A program made the translations under genes and the position numbers. 64,000 bases of DNA, from contig OY811975.1 of NCBI GenBank assembly GCA_963681505.1, forward strand, positions 7,626,946-7,690,945. Reading direction: 5' to 3'. This document shows positions 1 to 10,811 of the stretch, one piece after another; position 1 is the stretch's first letter, and each line of letters opens with the position of its first letter. Below the pieces are notes generated by a model. That model had not been told where the DNA came from, ran no database searches, and saw only the letters and a list, made by a program, of their open reading frames with translations. Origin of the DNA: Eunapius fragilis (lineage: Eukaryota; Porifera; Demospongiae; Spongillida; Spongillidae).

Positions 1-359
1 ACGGGAGAAATTCTGTGAACAATGAGCAACCATGCATTATATTACTAATACGATTTCTATTTTTGCAGCGATATATACATTCAGTTTGTGCCATGAATGC
101 GTCGGGTAAAACATTGTGTGTGCATGTGTGGGGTGGGGATGTTTGTGTGTTGAGTTGTTAGTATGAGTTGGAGTGTGTTTGCTTGTGTGTATGCCAGTGC
201 TGCTTACAGGTATTGTGAGTGATTCAGTTTTTGCCTGCATCATGCATGTGTTCTGATACTGATGCACAATGTTTATATATATATATATATATATGCTTAT
301 ATGCCTGACCATCAAGTTTCAGTTATAAACTCAAATTAAAACATTTTCATCTCAACCAG
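1..359. other. Flank/intron upstream of the first visible CD225 exon
   Basis: No coding exon is recognised here. There is GT-rich low-complexity sequence around 110-190 and a (TA)n tract near 273-294. The 3' end finishes in a polypyrimidine-like stretch and AG acceptor at 358-359, so this is probably the intron before the proline-rich exon; the 5' exons of that gene lie outside the window. Confidence 0.5.
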
Positions 360-2692
360 GTTACCCGTATCCGTCTCAACAGGGGCCTCAGCCATTCCCA
401 CCTGGGTACACCACAACCCAGTTTGGAGGCTATCCTGCTCAAACTCAAGGTTACCCAGCCCAACCCACACCAGGCTTCCCAGACAAACCCACTCAAGTTT
501 ACCCAGCTCAACCCGCACCAGGCTTCCCAGCCCAACAATCACCATTTCCGCAGCAAGGTTTTGTGCCTCCACCTCAGTACACACCAACGGCACAGCCATT
601 TCCTCAGCAACAGGTTTGCATTTTTGTATGATGTAACTATATGCATAGTGAAATGGGACCGAAAACACACAGACTGTCTGTCGGTCTGTGTTCGTTTTTT
701 TAGCGATAGGCTAAGTTGCTTTCGAAAAAAATAGGGGGGGGGGGGGGGGGGGGGGACTACTTTGATCTTTTTATTCAATATGTGCAGATGTGACAGGCTT
801 ATGTTTTACTAGTTCACACATTTTTCTGTCAGCACATTGCATGCATTCAAGTAACTATGTACATATAAACAAAAACATACTACATTCATTGTGCGTATTG
901 AGGCAGCGCAAAGGGACCTAGTGCATATTTTTTCAAATATATTTCATATTCAAAGAGGCACCTACATGTGTATGTCCTCTACAACTTCTTTCTTACGCGT
1001 GGACTTTGACGCTCCTTGATGGAAATTTTTACAATATACGCTAGGTCCGACCCTTTTCGCTGCCTCGACCCTATTTATATACATGGGGTCGTGGCAGCAA
1101 AAAGGGCCCTAGTGCAACAAAAAATTTCCATCAAAGTCGACGCTTTCAATTAACGTGTACACGCAATGAAGAATTCAGGTCACTGTAACTCCATGATGGA
1201 CCGGCAAATTTTCAGTGCGTAAGAAAGATATTGTAGAGGGCATAAGTGTCTCTTAGAATATGAAATAAATTGATAAATGTGCTAGGTCACTTTTTGCTGC
1301 CACAATCCCACATATTATATATATATGTGTATATATGGAACAGTGTCCAGCCAAGTGATACTTTTGCAAATTTTCCAGGACAAGTAAAAGAAAAGTAACG
1401 CTCGCATTGAAATGTATGGATAATTATACACTCAGTGCCCCAATAACTTTATGATGGATAGTCCAATTTAGTATGCGTATGAACCATTTGATAGAAGCTG
1501 TTTGAAGTTCACGGAAAATGAAAATATCCAGAAGGGTGATTTTGCTGGACACTGTATGTACAGTGTCCAGCAAAATCACCCTTCTGGGTAGTTTTTCACG
1601 TTTCAAATCAATCATCGCAGATGTTACAACATATGTAGCAACTCGTAATGAATCTATTAAAATCGAAAAAGGTTAGTTGCATGCTAGACTTGCCTTCAAA
1701 CTACATAATACGCCCCCTCTTCTTGGTCTATATCTAGATGTGAATCATGTTTGCGAGGATATCGATGGCGGGCCGTGCTGAAATTGTTTATGTCAATCAT
1801 AATAGGCACATGATTTATTTCCAATTCCATCATACAGTATCTCTGCTGTAAGGCATATCAAAAAGATTTGATATGCCTTACTTTTATCAGCGCTATTCTG
1901 AAGGGACTATCATTATGTGCCAGTGCCATGAAAATAAAAACTTTCCCTGCAATAATGGAAGAGGAAAATCATTTTAGCTGTTCACCCGTGCGTTGTCAGG
2001 ACAATGATGTGTCGCAAATGCTCTTATACCCATAGATGTCTTCAAATGTCGTGGTGCTCAATACCCAACCAACTACCACCTCGACGACAGTGGTTTACTC
2101 CCGTGGTGGTGATTACTTCCTCACCTTGTCCATTGTGATGACGGTGCTGTGTTGCATTTTTGGCGGATGGTGGAACCTGCTTTTCACAATACCAGCTTTG
2201 GTCATAGCAAGTAATGTAAGCTATGGGATGTTTTTTTTTTGCATGGAATTAAAAACCACTTCCTATTCACTGCTTTGATTTTATTAACCACCATATGTGA
2301 ACTATGCATTATGCACATTATATTCCTCGTTCTCATACTTCATATTCTTTCTGTTAAAGGCGAAGGCAGAGGCCAATGCTGGAAGGACAGCTTCTGCGCT
2401 ACAGAAGAGCAGAATTGCATTGGGCCTAAATATGGTGTCTGTGCTTTTCTACATAGTGGGGCTAGCTCTTATCATCGGACTGGGTGCTAATAAAGGGGTG
2501 TCCCTCAGCGCTGGGAGCTACTACGGGAGCAACAACTACGGCTATTCATATGGCTACACCACTACTAAGTACTGCTCTTACTGCGACAAGTATTATTCTA
2601 CCGCATATTGCACTTACGCCTACGGTTATTCGTACCAAAACTACTACTACTACAGTTCCTACTACGGCTATTATAAATACTACTGCTATTAG
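360..2692 (+). CDS. CD225/dispanin-family two-pass membrane protein, 5' end outside window
   Basis: Three exons join in phase. Exon 360-613 (split first codon, donor GT at 614) encodes a proline/glutamine-rich tail with GYPAQP-like repeats. Exon 2036-2215 starts at an AG acceptor and ends at AAT|GTAAGC. Exon 2360-2692 ends in TAG. The second exon holds the first membrane segment (FLTLSIVMTVLCCIFGGWW). The third opens with AKAEANAGRTASALQKSRIA and continues into a second hydrophobic segment (LGLNMVSVLFYIVGLALIIG). That double-helix layout with a basic linker is the CD225 domain of dispanins and IFITM proteins, usually small membrane or vesicle proteins. The cytosine-rich LCC next to the first helix could be lipidated, as in IFITMs (inference). 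After the domain comes an unusual tail of about 61 residues with about 26 tyrosines. Two damaged copies lie at 30.1-30.3 and 35.6-37.2 kb. Family call is strong; specific function unknown. Confidence 0.85.
734..755. repeat. 22-base poly-G run
   Basis: Uninterrupted run of 22 G bases in the first large intron of the CD225 gene. Long G runs can form quadruplexes and are often length-polymorphic or mis-assembled; nothing shows a function here. Confidence 0.9.
898..1306. repeat. Nested palindromic MITE in CD225 intron
   Basis: The ends are inverted copies of each other: GAGGCAGCGCAAAGGGACCTAG-like at the left and its complement near 1283-1305. The centre has a second inverted pair (about 1018-1072 and 1085-1132), so the same GGCAGC..AAAGGG..CCTAG motif appears four times in alternating orientation. 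No coding capacity. This fits a fold-back, non-autonomous DNA element or two MITEs inserted back to back. Confidence 0.6.
1339..1587. repeat. TIR element with a 60-bp perfect palindrome
   Basis: Positions 1528-1587 form a perfect palindrome with 29-bp arms and a 2-nt centre. The motif ACAGTGTCCAGC also occurs at about 1341, so 1341-1556 looks like a small element ending in ACAGTGTCCAGC inverted repeats, with TA at its right end. That resembles a Tc1/mariner-type MITE, followed head-to-head by the start of a second copy. No protein is encoded. Confidence 0.55.
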
Positions 2693-2936
2693 CTTGCTTT
2701 AAAAAGACCTCGGGACCATGAGTTATTATTATATTCAGTGTATAAACTATTAGTTCATGTTGGTGAACATGCATATAGATGTATGCTCGTTTAGATTTAT
2801 TGTTATCTCCATATTGAAGCTAACTTGAATAAAAAACATTACAACACACTACATTTAAGAGACGATATTAATAAACAAGAATAAAGCGGAATGTTCTATT
2901 GCCTCTGGTCGCACGCAGACCGCAAGTAGCCGATGC

Positions 2937-2971
<35 letters not shown>

Positions 2972-3002
2972 TCAGCAGAAAACAGACTATACAAAGAACT
3001 AC
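2693..3002. other. 3' flank of CD225 gene: poly(A) signals and (AT)n tract
   Basis: AATAAA occurs at 2828-2833, about 136 bp after the stop codon, and again near 2880, so the transcript probably ends here. An (AT)n microsatellite occupies about 2940-2968. No further exon is seen before the Gypsy-1 terminal repeat. Confidence 0.6.
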
Positions 3003-3043
3003 TGACGGACCACGTGCGCTCTATATAACCACACCCATAAACA
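3003..3043 (-). repeat. 41-bp terminal repeat of Gypsy-1 (3' side)
   Basis: On the minus strand it begins TGTTTATGGG and ends GTCCGTCA, and is preceded by AAAGGGGGGGGA, a good polypurine tract. It matches 11661-11701 with one difference. Canonical TG/CA ends suggest a very short LTR or the surviving part of one. No target-site duplication was found. Confidence 0.55.
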
Positions 3044-3096
3044 TCCCCCCCCTTTACAAACAACTCAGTCCCAACACCTATTACATACACCACTGT

Positions 3097-3328
3097 TCAC
3101 ATCTGGACATTGTCAGTAAATCTGGACGGTTTCCTAACAGCTCTCCCATAGCGAGTAGTAGTAGCAGTGGTCTTTGATACCGGTTTGGATCCCTTGGATA
3201 GCGGGGTGGAACTTGTCCTTTCATCCGGTACTCTGAAAGACTCCCCAGTGGTAGTTGCATCCACCTGGTTAGAGTTAGACGCTGCCTGTGTGACGGTCCC
3301 ATGACTACTATTCGCTGGCTTTTTCTGC
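3097..3328 (-). pseudogene. Gypsy-1 polyprotein C-terminal tail
   Basis: A minus-strand frame of about 77 codons, rich in Ser, Thr and Asn, ends with YGRAVRKPSRF. This basic Arg-Lys-Pro motif is typical of the extreme C-terminus of Gypsy integrase polyproteins. It lies just inside the 3' terminal repeat, as expected. The frame matches that of the integrase fragment on the other side of the insert (…CL-stop-PV…), so the two pieces were contiguous before insertion and the integrase core had already been deleted. Confidence 0.6.
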
Positions 3329-3877
3329 ACTGGCTATAGGGTGTGTAACCGATTTTCAGGTTTTGTAGGCTAATCGGTTATTCGCGATTACCTATTCGGT
3401 CGACTATGCACTTAGTAGAATAGCAGGTTACCGATTGCAGAATTTCCTTTAGTCGAAATAACCGATTCTGTTTTTCATAGTCGCGATTAGTCGATATCAC
3501 TATGCTACGAATTGGATATACGATAGTGTATATTTTGCGGATATGTGAAAAATACACATGATATACACATGTGTGTACGCAAGGTATACCCATTGGTATA
3601 TTTTGCGGATAGAACCAGAATCGCATGTCGTATATTTTGCGTATTCTCAAATTATCACGTGCGCTGATGATGGGTTCTTAATTAGCGCCTTCCGCACACC
3701 AATTGTGTACTTCTACCGCATACTTTGCTCCGTTACATCAGTTGGATACGTCTTCCGAATCTGTTCATTGTATACTAGCTTGTATCCATTTGTGTATGTA
3801 TGATCATATTAATATAGCTTTATATAATTTCAATCAATAAATAAAAACCGCAATAGCCAAAACATATACAATGCGTT

Positions 3878-4620
3878 TTAAAAACGTCCAAGTCTCTCGA
3901 ACCATCCAGGTATGAACAGTTGGAGAAGTGGAAGAGTGGAGTAGCGGTCCTTCACATCGCTGTTGTAGGGGTGGTGCTTCAAGTTGCTTCGAGCATCCAG
4001 AGCGTCAATCGATTCACTTAGCCCATCAGAGCGCCATGACGTCGATGGACCACCGCTGTCCTCTTCGAAGGCTTAACCGCCACCTTGCCTTTCTTCTTCT
4101 GTCAGCATACGACACCTTTTAGCAAAAGCTACAGTAGGAAAAGAGCATCACGCGACATAGATAGGACTTACGCTGTTGAGTTGAATAGCCTTCAATTTCT
4201 CCTAGTTCGCTTGTACCTAGTAAAAATATGGTTGTAGATAGCATTATGAAGGCTCTACCTTTAACTGTGGTGGCAATAGCGTGAAGGTCTTCATCGAACT
4301 CTGCTATACAAAGTCGTGATTGCGTAAGAAAAAAGCGCACAGTCTCTTACTCTTCATCACGCCGAACTGAAGTGCTGATGATCTTCCTAAACCTTTCTGA
4401 CTTCTACAATTCTGACCTATATTTCAATGGGGGCTTCCGCTATCTGCTTGCGATGCAATCCAGCTTCATCGATGTGTCTTAGTATATCAGCGACGACTTG
4501 CGGATGCAGCTATTCCATGGCCGGTGAACTTACCTGGAATCCAAGTTCACGAACACTGCGCTGTCCTGGCAATTTGCAAGGCGAGGCATCGTCAAAAAGT
4601 CTTGGCATAGTCAAAATCAT
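3878..4620 (-). CDS. Possible multi-exon gene remnant, product not recognised
   Basis: Minus-strand exon-like blocks with consensus splice sites: about 4620-4534 (ends FQ|GTAAGT), 4509 to about 4420, 4386-4351, 4303-4259, 4216-4172, and a last exon from about 4062 to a TAA at 3880-3878. The last three join in phase: EFDEDLHAIATTVK, then TSELGEIEGYSTQQ, then DSGGPSTSW…SESIDALDAR. The 4509 exon runs into an in-frame TAG, so the upstream joins are uncertain or decayed. Short in-phase exons with GT/AG borders argue against chance. It lies wholly inside the 5.3-kb insert, so it may be a captured gene piece or the insert's own old gene. No family recognised. Confidence 0.35.
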
Positions 4621-5499
4621 AACAAAATTTACGAACTATGATGTACTTTTGGACTAACCTGACTTCCGTCATCCAGTTCTTTCTGGTGTGGCTGCCTGAT
4701 ATCCCTACAACCTCGATCGCCATTTTACAAATATGCTCCGCGTGGTATAATACTTGGCGCCAAATTAATACTTGCAATTAATTTAATAAGTTAATAAACG
4801 TAGTCTACATTATGACATATGTCTTTTCAAACTTCACCAGGTATATCACGTACGTTTCAGCTGGGGCATGTGATAAGCACTAATATTCACAGTAATCCAC
4901 CAGGAACCTCATCTGAGGAAACGCGTACCTAAACATTCTGGGTTTGCTAGGCTATTGTGTACAAGAAGCAGTATGATTAGCATGCATCGTGTTATTTGTG
5001 TTTTGAATGGTAAGACGCTCGGTAGCCGGTCGACACTGTGAAGTGTTTTCCAGTGTCACGTATCGTCGACGATTGAGCAGCTCAGCTTTCCTATGGTACA
5101 AGGTTGGGGCGTGGCATAATAACAAATACTTCTCTCGCCGTCTACATGTATATTAGTTCAGTCAGATCACTCCTCAAAATGCTTTCCATGCACCGTCCAA
5201 TGTTTGTGAGCCAACGCAATTACATGTATGTTGTATGCACCTGTACTTAGCTTGTACATGATCGACCCGCTAATAGTATAGGTAATAATAACTGAACAAA
5301 ACATTAATGTGCATGCATTGCATATTATTACTATTTTCATGAATCCTACAACTACATCATATAGGATGCAAACCTTCCGGTGTTGCTGTAACTTTGCCGG
5401 CATTAATTCCAAATTCGTTACATGCAAAAAAGAATTGAATTGAAAAGAATTGAATGCACGCGTGTTCTTAATCTTACATGATTCAATCCGATGTGCCAT

Positions 5500-5960
5500 G
5501 CGAGAGAGCTGTGATAATCGTCACCCAAGTAGAAAGTCATTCAGAACTGTTGCCCCTATGTTTATGCATGCATATCACATGGTATAGGCATTGAAACATG
5601 CTTGGTTGGGATGTTAATCAGGCATACAGGTCTTACTCCTGGGCACCCGAGCCCCCTTTACTGTTGAGAGAGCTGTGATTATCGTCACCCATGTAGAAAG
5701 CCATTCAGAACTGTTGCCCCCATGTTTATACATACCTAGGCCTATTACATGATATAGCCATTGAAACATGATTGGTTGGGATGTTCATGTCTTATTAACC
5801 TGACCCCCCTTTACTTTTGAGAGAGCTATGATATATATGACTCAAGCAGGAAGTCATATAGAACTCTTGCCCCTGTGTTTCTTCATACTTACCACATAAT
5901 ATAGGCACTGCAACATGTTTGGTACAGCCCTTATTCCTGGGAACCAGAGCCCCCTTCCTT
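5500..5960. repeat. Tandem repeat, about 160-bp unit, three copies
   Basis: Units beginning GAGAGAGCTGTGAT start near 5501, 5667 and 5819. Each contains 'agaaagtcattcagaactgttgcccc' type sequence and a 'TTGGTTGGGATGTT' segment. Copies differ by scattered substitutions. It lies inside the 5.3-kb insert; no coding function is seen. Confidence 0.7.
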
Positions 5961-6413
5961 TTCTTTGTTAGCTGGCACCAGAACATGCATGAACTGTGGT
6001 CCTATCTGTACGTGCACTGGTGAGCAAAGTTCACTCGTGCCGTCATGATGTATATGTTCGTTCAAATAGCACTTCATACCCACTTGGGAGAATCACTCGT
6101 GTTAAAACTGGTCATCAAATCACCCCAGGCAAGTCCCAAATCAATGAGTCATGATCCTCATCATTTAAAAGCAACATGTTACATGTACAAAGAAAAGCAT
6201 CAGTAAATGTCCTTTAACTCTTTAAGGCCCTCAGTAGAGCTTGCTGCTGAGGACAACAGTTAGGCCGCCTGCAGAAATAAGATCCGAAATGCATGTGCGA
6301 GAGTAAGTGTACATGGGTGAATGGACACGTACATGTACATGTATAGACACACCTCTTCATAAAGCACACATGGACCATATATCTCATCATTACGTACACT
6401 CAATCACTAATAC

Positions 6414-6890
6414 CTGATGAGGCCACGCCCGTAAAGGTCACACACCTCCCTGGAGGCCAGTATGTGTGTTACATCTGCTGATTTTAAAGCTCTCAGGACA
6501 TGTAACAACACAGCTACTTAAAGAATGTACAAGTCAATACCTCACTACACGCATTAAATATTAGCATTTATCCGTTTACCTGATGAGGCCACGCCCATGA
6601 AGGTAACACGCCTCCCAAGAGGCCAGTATGTGTGTTAACCAGCTCAGTTTGAAGCTCTCAGGACATGTAACACCACAGCTACTCTAAAGAATGCACAAGT
6701 CAATACCTCACTACACGCATTAAATATTAGCATTTATCCGTTTGCCTGATGAGGCCACGCCCATGAAGGTGACAAACCTCCCAAGAGGCTAGTATGTGTG
6801 TTACACCTGCTCAGTTTGAAGCTCTCAAGACATGTAACATTTGCTGCTTTGAAGCTAGCTATTCCAAAGAATGCCCATGTCCACAGTCAT
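6414..6890. repeat. Tandem repeat, about 165-bp unit, three copies
   Basis: Units starting CCTGATGAGGCCACGCCC begin near 6414, 6580 and 6745, each with 'CCAGTATGTGTGTTA' and 'GCATTAAATATTAGCATTT' segments; the third diverges after about 100 bp. Unrelated to the 160-bp array upstream. Between 6890 and 8615 no gene could be supported. Confidence 0.75.
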
Positions 6891-8627
6891 GAAAGTCATA
6901 CACTTTCAAATGTGGTATAGCTGGTGACTTATAATCAAGTAATGGTAATGAAAACAAATGTAATAAATGGAGCACCATTACTTCCATACACTCTAGGTTA
7001 ACTGTGCTTCAACCGTACCGCTGATCACAGCAAAGTTTTCTTTCAATCTTTGCCATTGATATGGCCTTCAATCTTTGCCATGATGAAAAACAGTACGCTG
7101 ATACGGTATCGACGTCCATAGAGATGATAGGTAGTGCTTGCCACCTGCGATAACGTCAGGAGTGTTCGCCATCCCCCTGTTTATTCTACAGAGAACGTTA
7201 CTTGCGAGAAACTGTGTATGGTAAAGGGTTGTTTTAAACTCATAAAAATCAAGCAGACTAGACGTACCGAATTTTAGAGAAGGAGGTGCTCAAAACGGGT
7301 TGCTCTGCAGCTATGTGAGATCAGAGATCATATTCGATGCTCTTAGATTCGAAATAATATTTTCAAAGGTATTAAATATAATAAGCTTCGAAAATGTTTA
7401 TCCAAATTAACATTTAGAATTTACGGTATTAGCGTATATTTTAAGAGTCAGGTGCGTATACCACGATGGTTAGTGAATACAATTGACACCTGCGGATTCT
7501 TGGAATATACGTATGCGTATTTTTGAAATATAAGCACACATGGTATATTAATGGTATACCAGAAATATACGCATAAATATACACCACTGTATACTACTTT
7601 CGTTGCACAGTGTATTCGTTTCCTTCATATGCAAAAATCGGTAGCAAATCGATTACCCCTTTTAATATTCTACTAAGCCCTTCGCTTTTCCCGCCTGCAC
7701 AAAGGCATACTAACGGGTTAAAAAAGAAACATAGTCGCACGTCTGGGGACCCGGCTGAAGGTAACCACGCGGTGGGGCCCTGGGCACGGCTATTTAAATA
7801 TATACGTTCACATGTATTGTACATGTGCATTAATCCAACACGCTACGTACTCTTTTGCACGGTACACTGCTTGTTTCCAGACGTTCGGCACGACGTTTTA
7901 AATATCGTACATGTCTCGATTGCCGGCTTTGTCATATGCCTGGAGCGGTGTTCCACCATGAAGTGTCTATCTAGCTGGCACTGCTCAGTACTTATTGAAT
8001 TGTATAATGAGGGCGCGCGAATAACGGATTATAACTGTCCATTGTGGCGGATAGGTATGATACATGTACGTGTTTAAGGCATTTTGTACAAGAAATTAGC
8101 GCAAGCTGCGGGATGGACAAACTGTTCATTTTCATTATTATCTCAGTAAACTTAAATCTTACTTCTCCCACTCTTAGCACTGAGTACTATGGTAGCGGGG
8201 AAACGTATAACCATCGGTGAAAAAAAAAATGCTTGCGGGTCACAATCCGCCGCCATAGAATCATGGGTTTGGCGTAATATTGGCATGCACATCGTTCCTA
8301 GTCCCTGTGGATACTATCTTTGTTGTTTTAATGATTTAAAGTTGACATAAGTAACTGATGAGCAATAAAACTGGCTATACTAGTATTAGACATGAGAAAA
8401 AACTGTGATTTATCGTGCCATTATTAATAAAAGGACAAATTAACCTGGAAAAACCTAGGTAATCGTTGGCAAATTAATAGTGCATTAATCGCCAAGATCG
8501 ATTTACAGTTTCTACTAACCGATTTGCAAGTTGCTATAAACCTGAAAAATCGATTGGACTTTTTTTCATAGTCGAAATAGTCGATTTTCATTTATAAAAA
8601 AGGTTACACACACTAACTGGCTATAGG

Positions 8628-8917
8628 CATTCTGCAGCCATGTTCAGCCAGTACACCACCTCCCGAGCTCTACGAAGTGTGGACTCACAACCCATGTGAC
8701 TAGCATGAAGGCGACTCAGATAATCAGCCCTAAGTGATAGTGGAACAACTATCTGATCTCCTTTGTAAATGATCCCATCTTGCATCACCAGAAGTTCTCT
8801 GAAATTCCAGTAGGGTCTGACCAATGTAGGAACCTGTCGCACATTCGGTGGCCAACCCTCGCCGATATACCTCCGCAGGGCACATTCTTCTGCATCTGCT
8901 TCTGCCGCCTTTCTCAC
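8628..8917 (-). pseudogene. Gypsy-1 integrase zinc-binding N-terminal fragment
   Basis: The minus frame shows an H-H spacing (LHASHMGCESTLRRAREVVYW) followed by NMAAE, the classic start of a Gypsy integrase HHCC domain (H..GH.G...T...ar...yWP.m). The cysteine pair and the catalytic DDE core are absent; the frame ends in TAG at the duplicated 12-mer that borders the 5.3-kb insert. Upstream it should connect to RNase H at 9083, with at least one frameshift. Confidence 0.65.
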
Positions 8918-9082
8918 CTTCCAAACCTCTCTCTGCGAACACTTATGAAATCAGGTGGCCTGATCACCTCAATTTTCTGGGTGACCATATTGTCTAGCTG
9001 TACCCTAAACACTTCCTGTGAGGTTAGTCCTCAGGGATGGTTGCCCTATTGGAAACCGTGACAACACATCGGCAATCGCTTG

Positions 9083-10174
9083 TTAGTTGACAGGATGATA
9101 TGTAATATCAAGATCATATCTCTGCAATTGTAGCAACATTCTTTGGAGTCGTTTTGGGGCTGCTAAAAGGGTCTTTTTGGCAATTACCTTCAGGGGCTTG
9201 TGGTCGGTTTCCACCGCCGCCGGTTTTCCGTATATGAACTGGTCAAACTTGCGACAAGCAAAAACTATGGCCAAACACTCCAGTTCAATTGCCACGTAGT
9301 TTTTTTCAGACTTGGTTAGTGACCTGGATGCTGACAACACAGGCCGTACCCCCGGCATCAAAGTTACTCCGAAACACTCTGTACTAGCGTCGCACTGAAT
9401 GACGACTGGCTTAGTGACGTCAAAGAAATTTAATAACTGGTCTTCACACATCAGAGTCTTCAGATCCACGAAAGCCTTCTGCTCGTCATTACCCCATTGA
9501 AACACTCGGTCGGCCTCCAGCAGTTTCTGGAGGGGTTCACTTACTAGTGACAACTTTGGGATGAATTGGGCCAAGTAGTTGCACATGCCTAAAAATCTGC
9601 GATCATCGGGTACTGACTTAAGAACGGGCATCTGTTTGATTGCTGCCACTTTGGCAGGATCAGGCTTAATTCCGGCTGCCGAAACTCGGTGACCATATAT
9701 ACCAACTCAAGCAAGTGGAGTTGCAGCTTGTCTTTGTTCAACTTTATATTGTACTCTCGTGCTCGTTGTAATACCCACAGCAGAGCCTCGTAATGCTGAC
9801 ACTGTGCCTCCTTCATGTTGTCCCCCTTCCCGAAAATTAAGATGTCATCAGCTACCACTGCAACTTCGTCAATGCCATGCATCACTCTGCAGATGTCTCT
9901 GGAACTCCTCAGGTGCAAAGCACAATCTAAACGTTAGCCGACACCACCGATACCGACACTGGGGGCCCCAAAACATTGTAAGGACTGAGAGCTTCACGTG
10001 CAGGAAACCATCTTTGGGGTCTAATATGCTGAACACTTTGGCACCTATCAGCCTTGGCAGCACATCATCCAAAGTGGGCATCCCGATATGATTGTGCTTC
10101 ACTGACTTGTTCAGGTCTCGTGGGTCCAGGCATATGCGCAATTGCTTTATATCCACCTTCCATACTACTGTCAT
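9083..10174 (-). pseudogene. Gypsy-1 reverse transcriptase and RNase H
   Basis: Three overlapping minus frames give one RT-RNase H region broken by frameshifts. 10174-9869 has the fingers/palm segment (CLDPRDLNKSVK; ILDPKDGF, carrying the first catalytic aspartate). 9918-9589 has VVADDILIFG, the YxDD-type box. 9649-9083 has the connection (FLGMCNYLAQFIPKLS) and RNase H (VIQCDASTECFGV; ETDHKPL). This sequence type resembles K02A2.6/Mag-like Gypsy elements (inference). Not translatable as one protein. Confidence 0.8.
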
Positions 10175-10280
10175 ATTGCTGATCCAGTCTGTGGGAGACC
10201 CGTGCGATGATACCTGCTTTCTCCATCTCTGCTAATTTACTCTCAACTGCCTGCTTTATTGTATGTGGTATCCTTCTAGG

Positions 10281-10772
10281 TCAATTCTGTACTGGTAGAA
10301 TGGCGGTATCCAATTCAGTGGTATACTCACCTGGGAAAAGACCAAGCCCTCTGAACACATCCGGATAATCAGCTACAATCTGGTCCTTGGTCAGCTTGTT
10401 GTGTGCCTCCACCAAACACACGGACTCAACCTCATATGACAGGAGTTTCAGATCCAGACACGTTTTCAATGACAGTAGTGAATGATGGCTAGTTTCCAGT
10501 AACTCGAATCGCAGGGTCGTCACTTCCCCAACTCTATTAGACACCTGCACACAACACCTGTCTAGCATTTTTTTTACAGTCCCATCATACATGGTTAGCA
10601 CTACATTACTTGTCAATTTTGGACAACCCAACTTGTTGTAGTCAGCCCTTGACATGACAGTGCAGGACACTGCCGTGTCTAACTGACAGGTCACCATTTT
10701 AACTCGGCCCTCAATGTGAAATTGCACCCTAGTCAGCAATTTATTTCCAACCCTTTCTACTGTAATAAGCAA
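10281..10772 (-). pseudogene. Gypsy-1 aspartic protease region
   Basis: The frame carries CQLDTAVSCTVMS where retropepsins have DTG(A)xxS, so the active-site Gly is replaced by Ala (DTA). Downstream LLSLKTCLDL and YPDVFRGLGLFPGEY match the linker before reverse transcriptase (…yp.vF.glG.l.g.y.i.l) in this Gypsy group. Sits between gag and RT in the expected order. Likely inactive. Confidence 0.7.
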
Positions 10773-10811
10773 CCCCTCACCCCTTTCATCAGTTGGGCTT
10801 TCTGGATCTGC

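Larger units (their letters stand above)
3341..8615. mobile_element. 5.3-kb non-autonomous insert flanked by a 12-bp direct repeat
   Basis: The 12-mer ACTGGCTATAGG occurs at 3329-3340 and 8616-8627, directly flanking this block inside Gypsy-1. The block begins GTGTGTAACC and ends with the inverse, GGTTACACAC(TA), and both ends carry TCGATTA/AATCGGTT-like subterminal motifs. It contains two tandem arrays and a minus-strand chain of exon-like segments (3878-4620), but no recognisable transposase. Best read as a non-autonomous DNA transposon, possibly carrying a host gene piece. Superfamily not assigned; a 12-bp duplication is longer than usual. Confidence 0.65.

Noticed and set aside
5500..6890. 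CRISPR-like array
   Set aside because: Units are about 160 bp, only three per array, without short identical repeats and unique spacers, and the genome is eukaryotic; they are simple tandem repeats.
7610..8077. 155-codon plus-strand open frame in the 5.3-kb insert
   Set aside because: No domain, no good start or splice context, ordinary composition; length is plausible by chance in this AT/GC mix.
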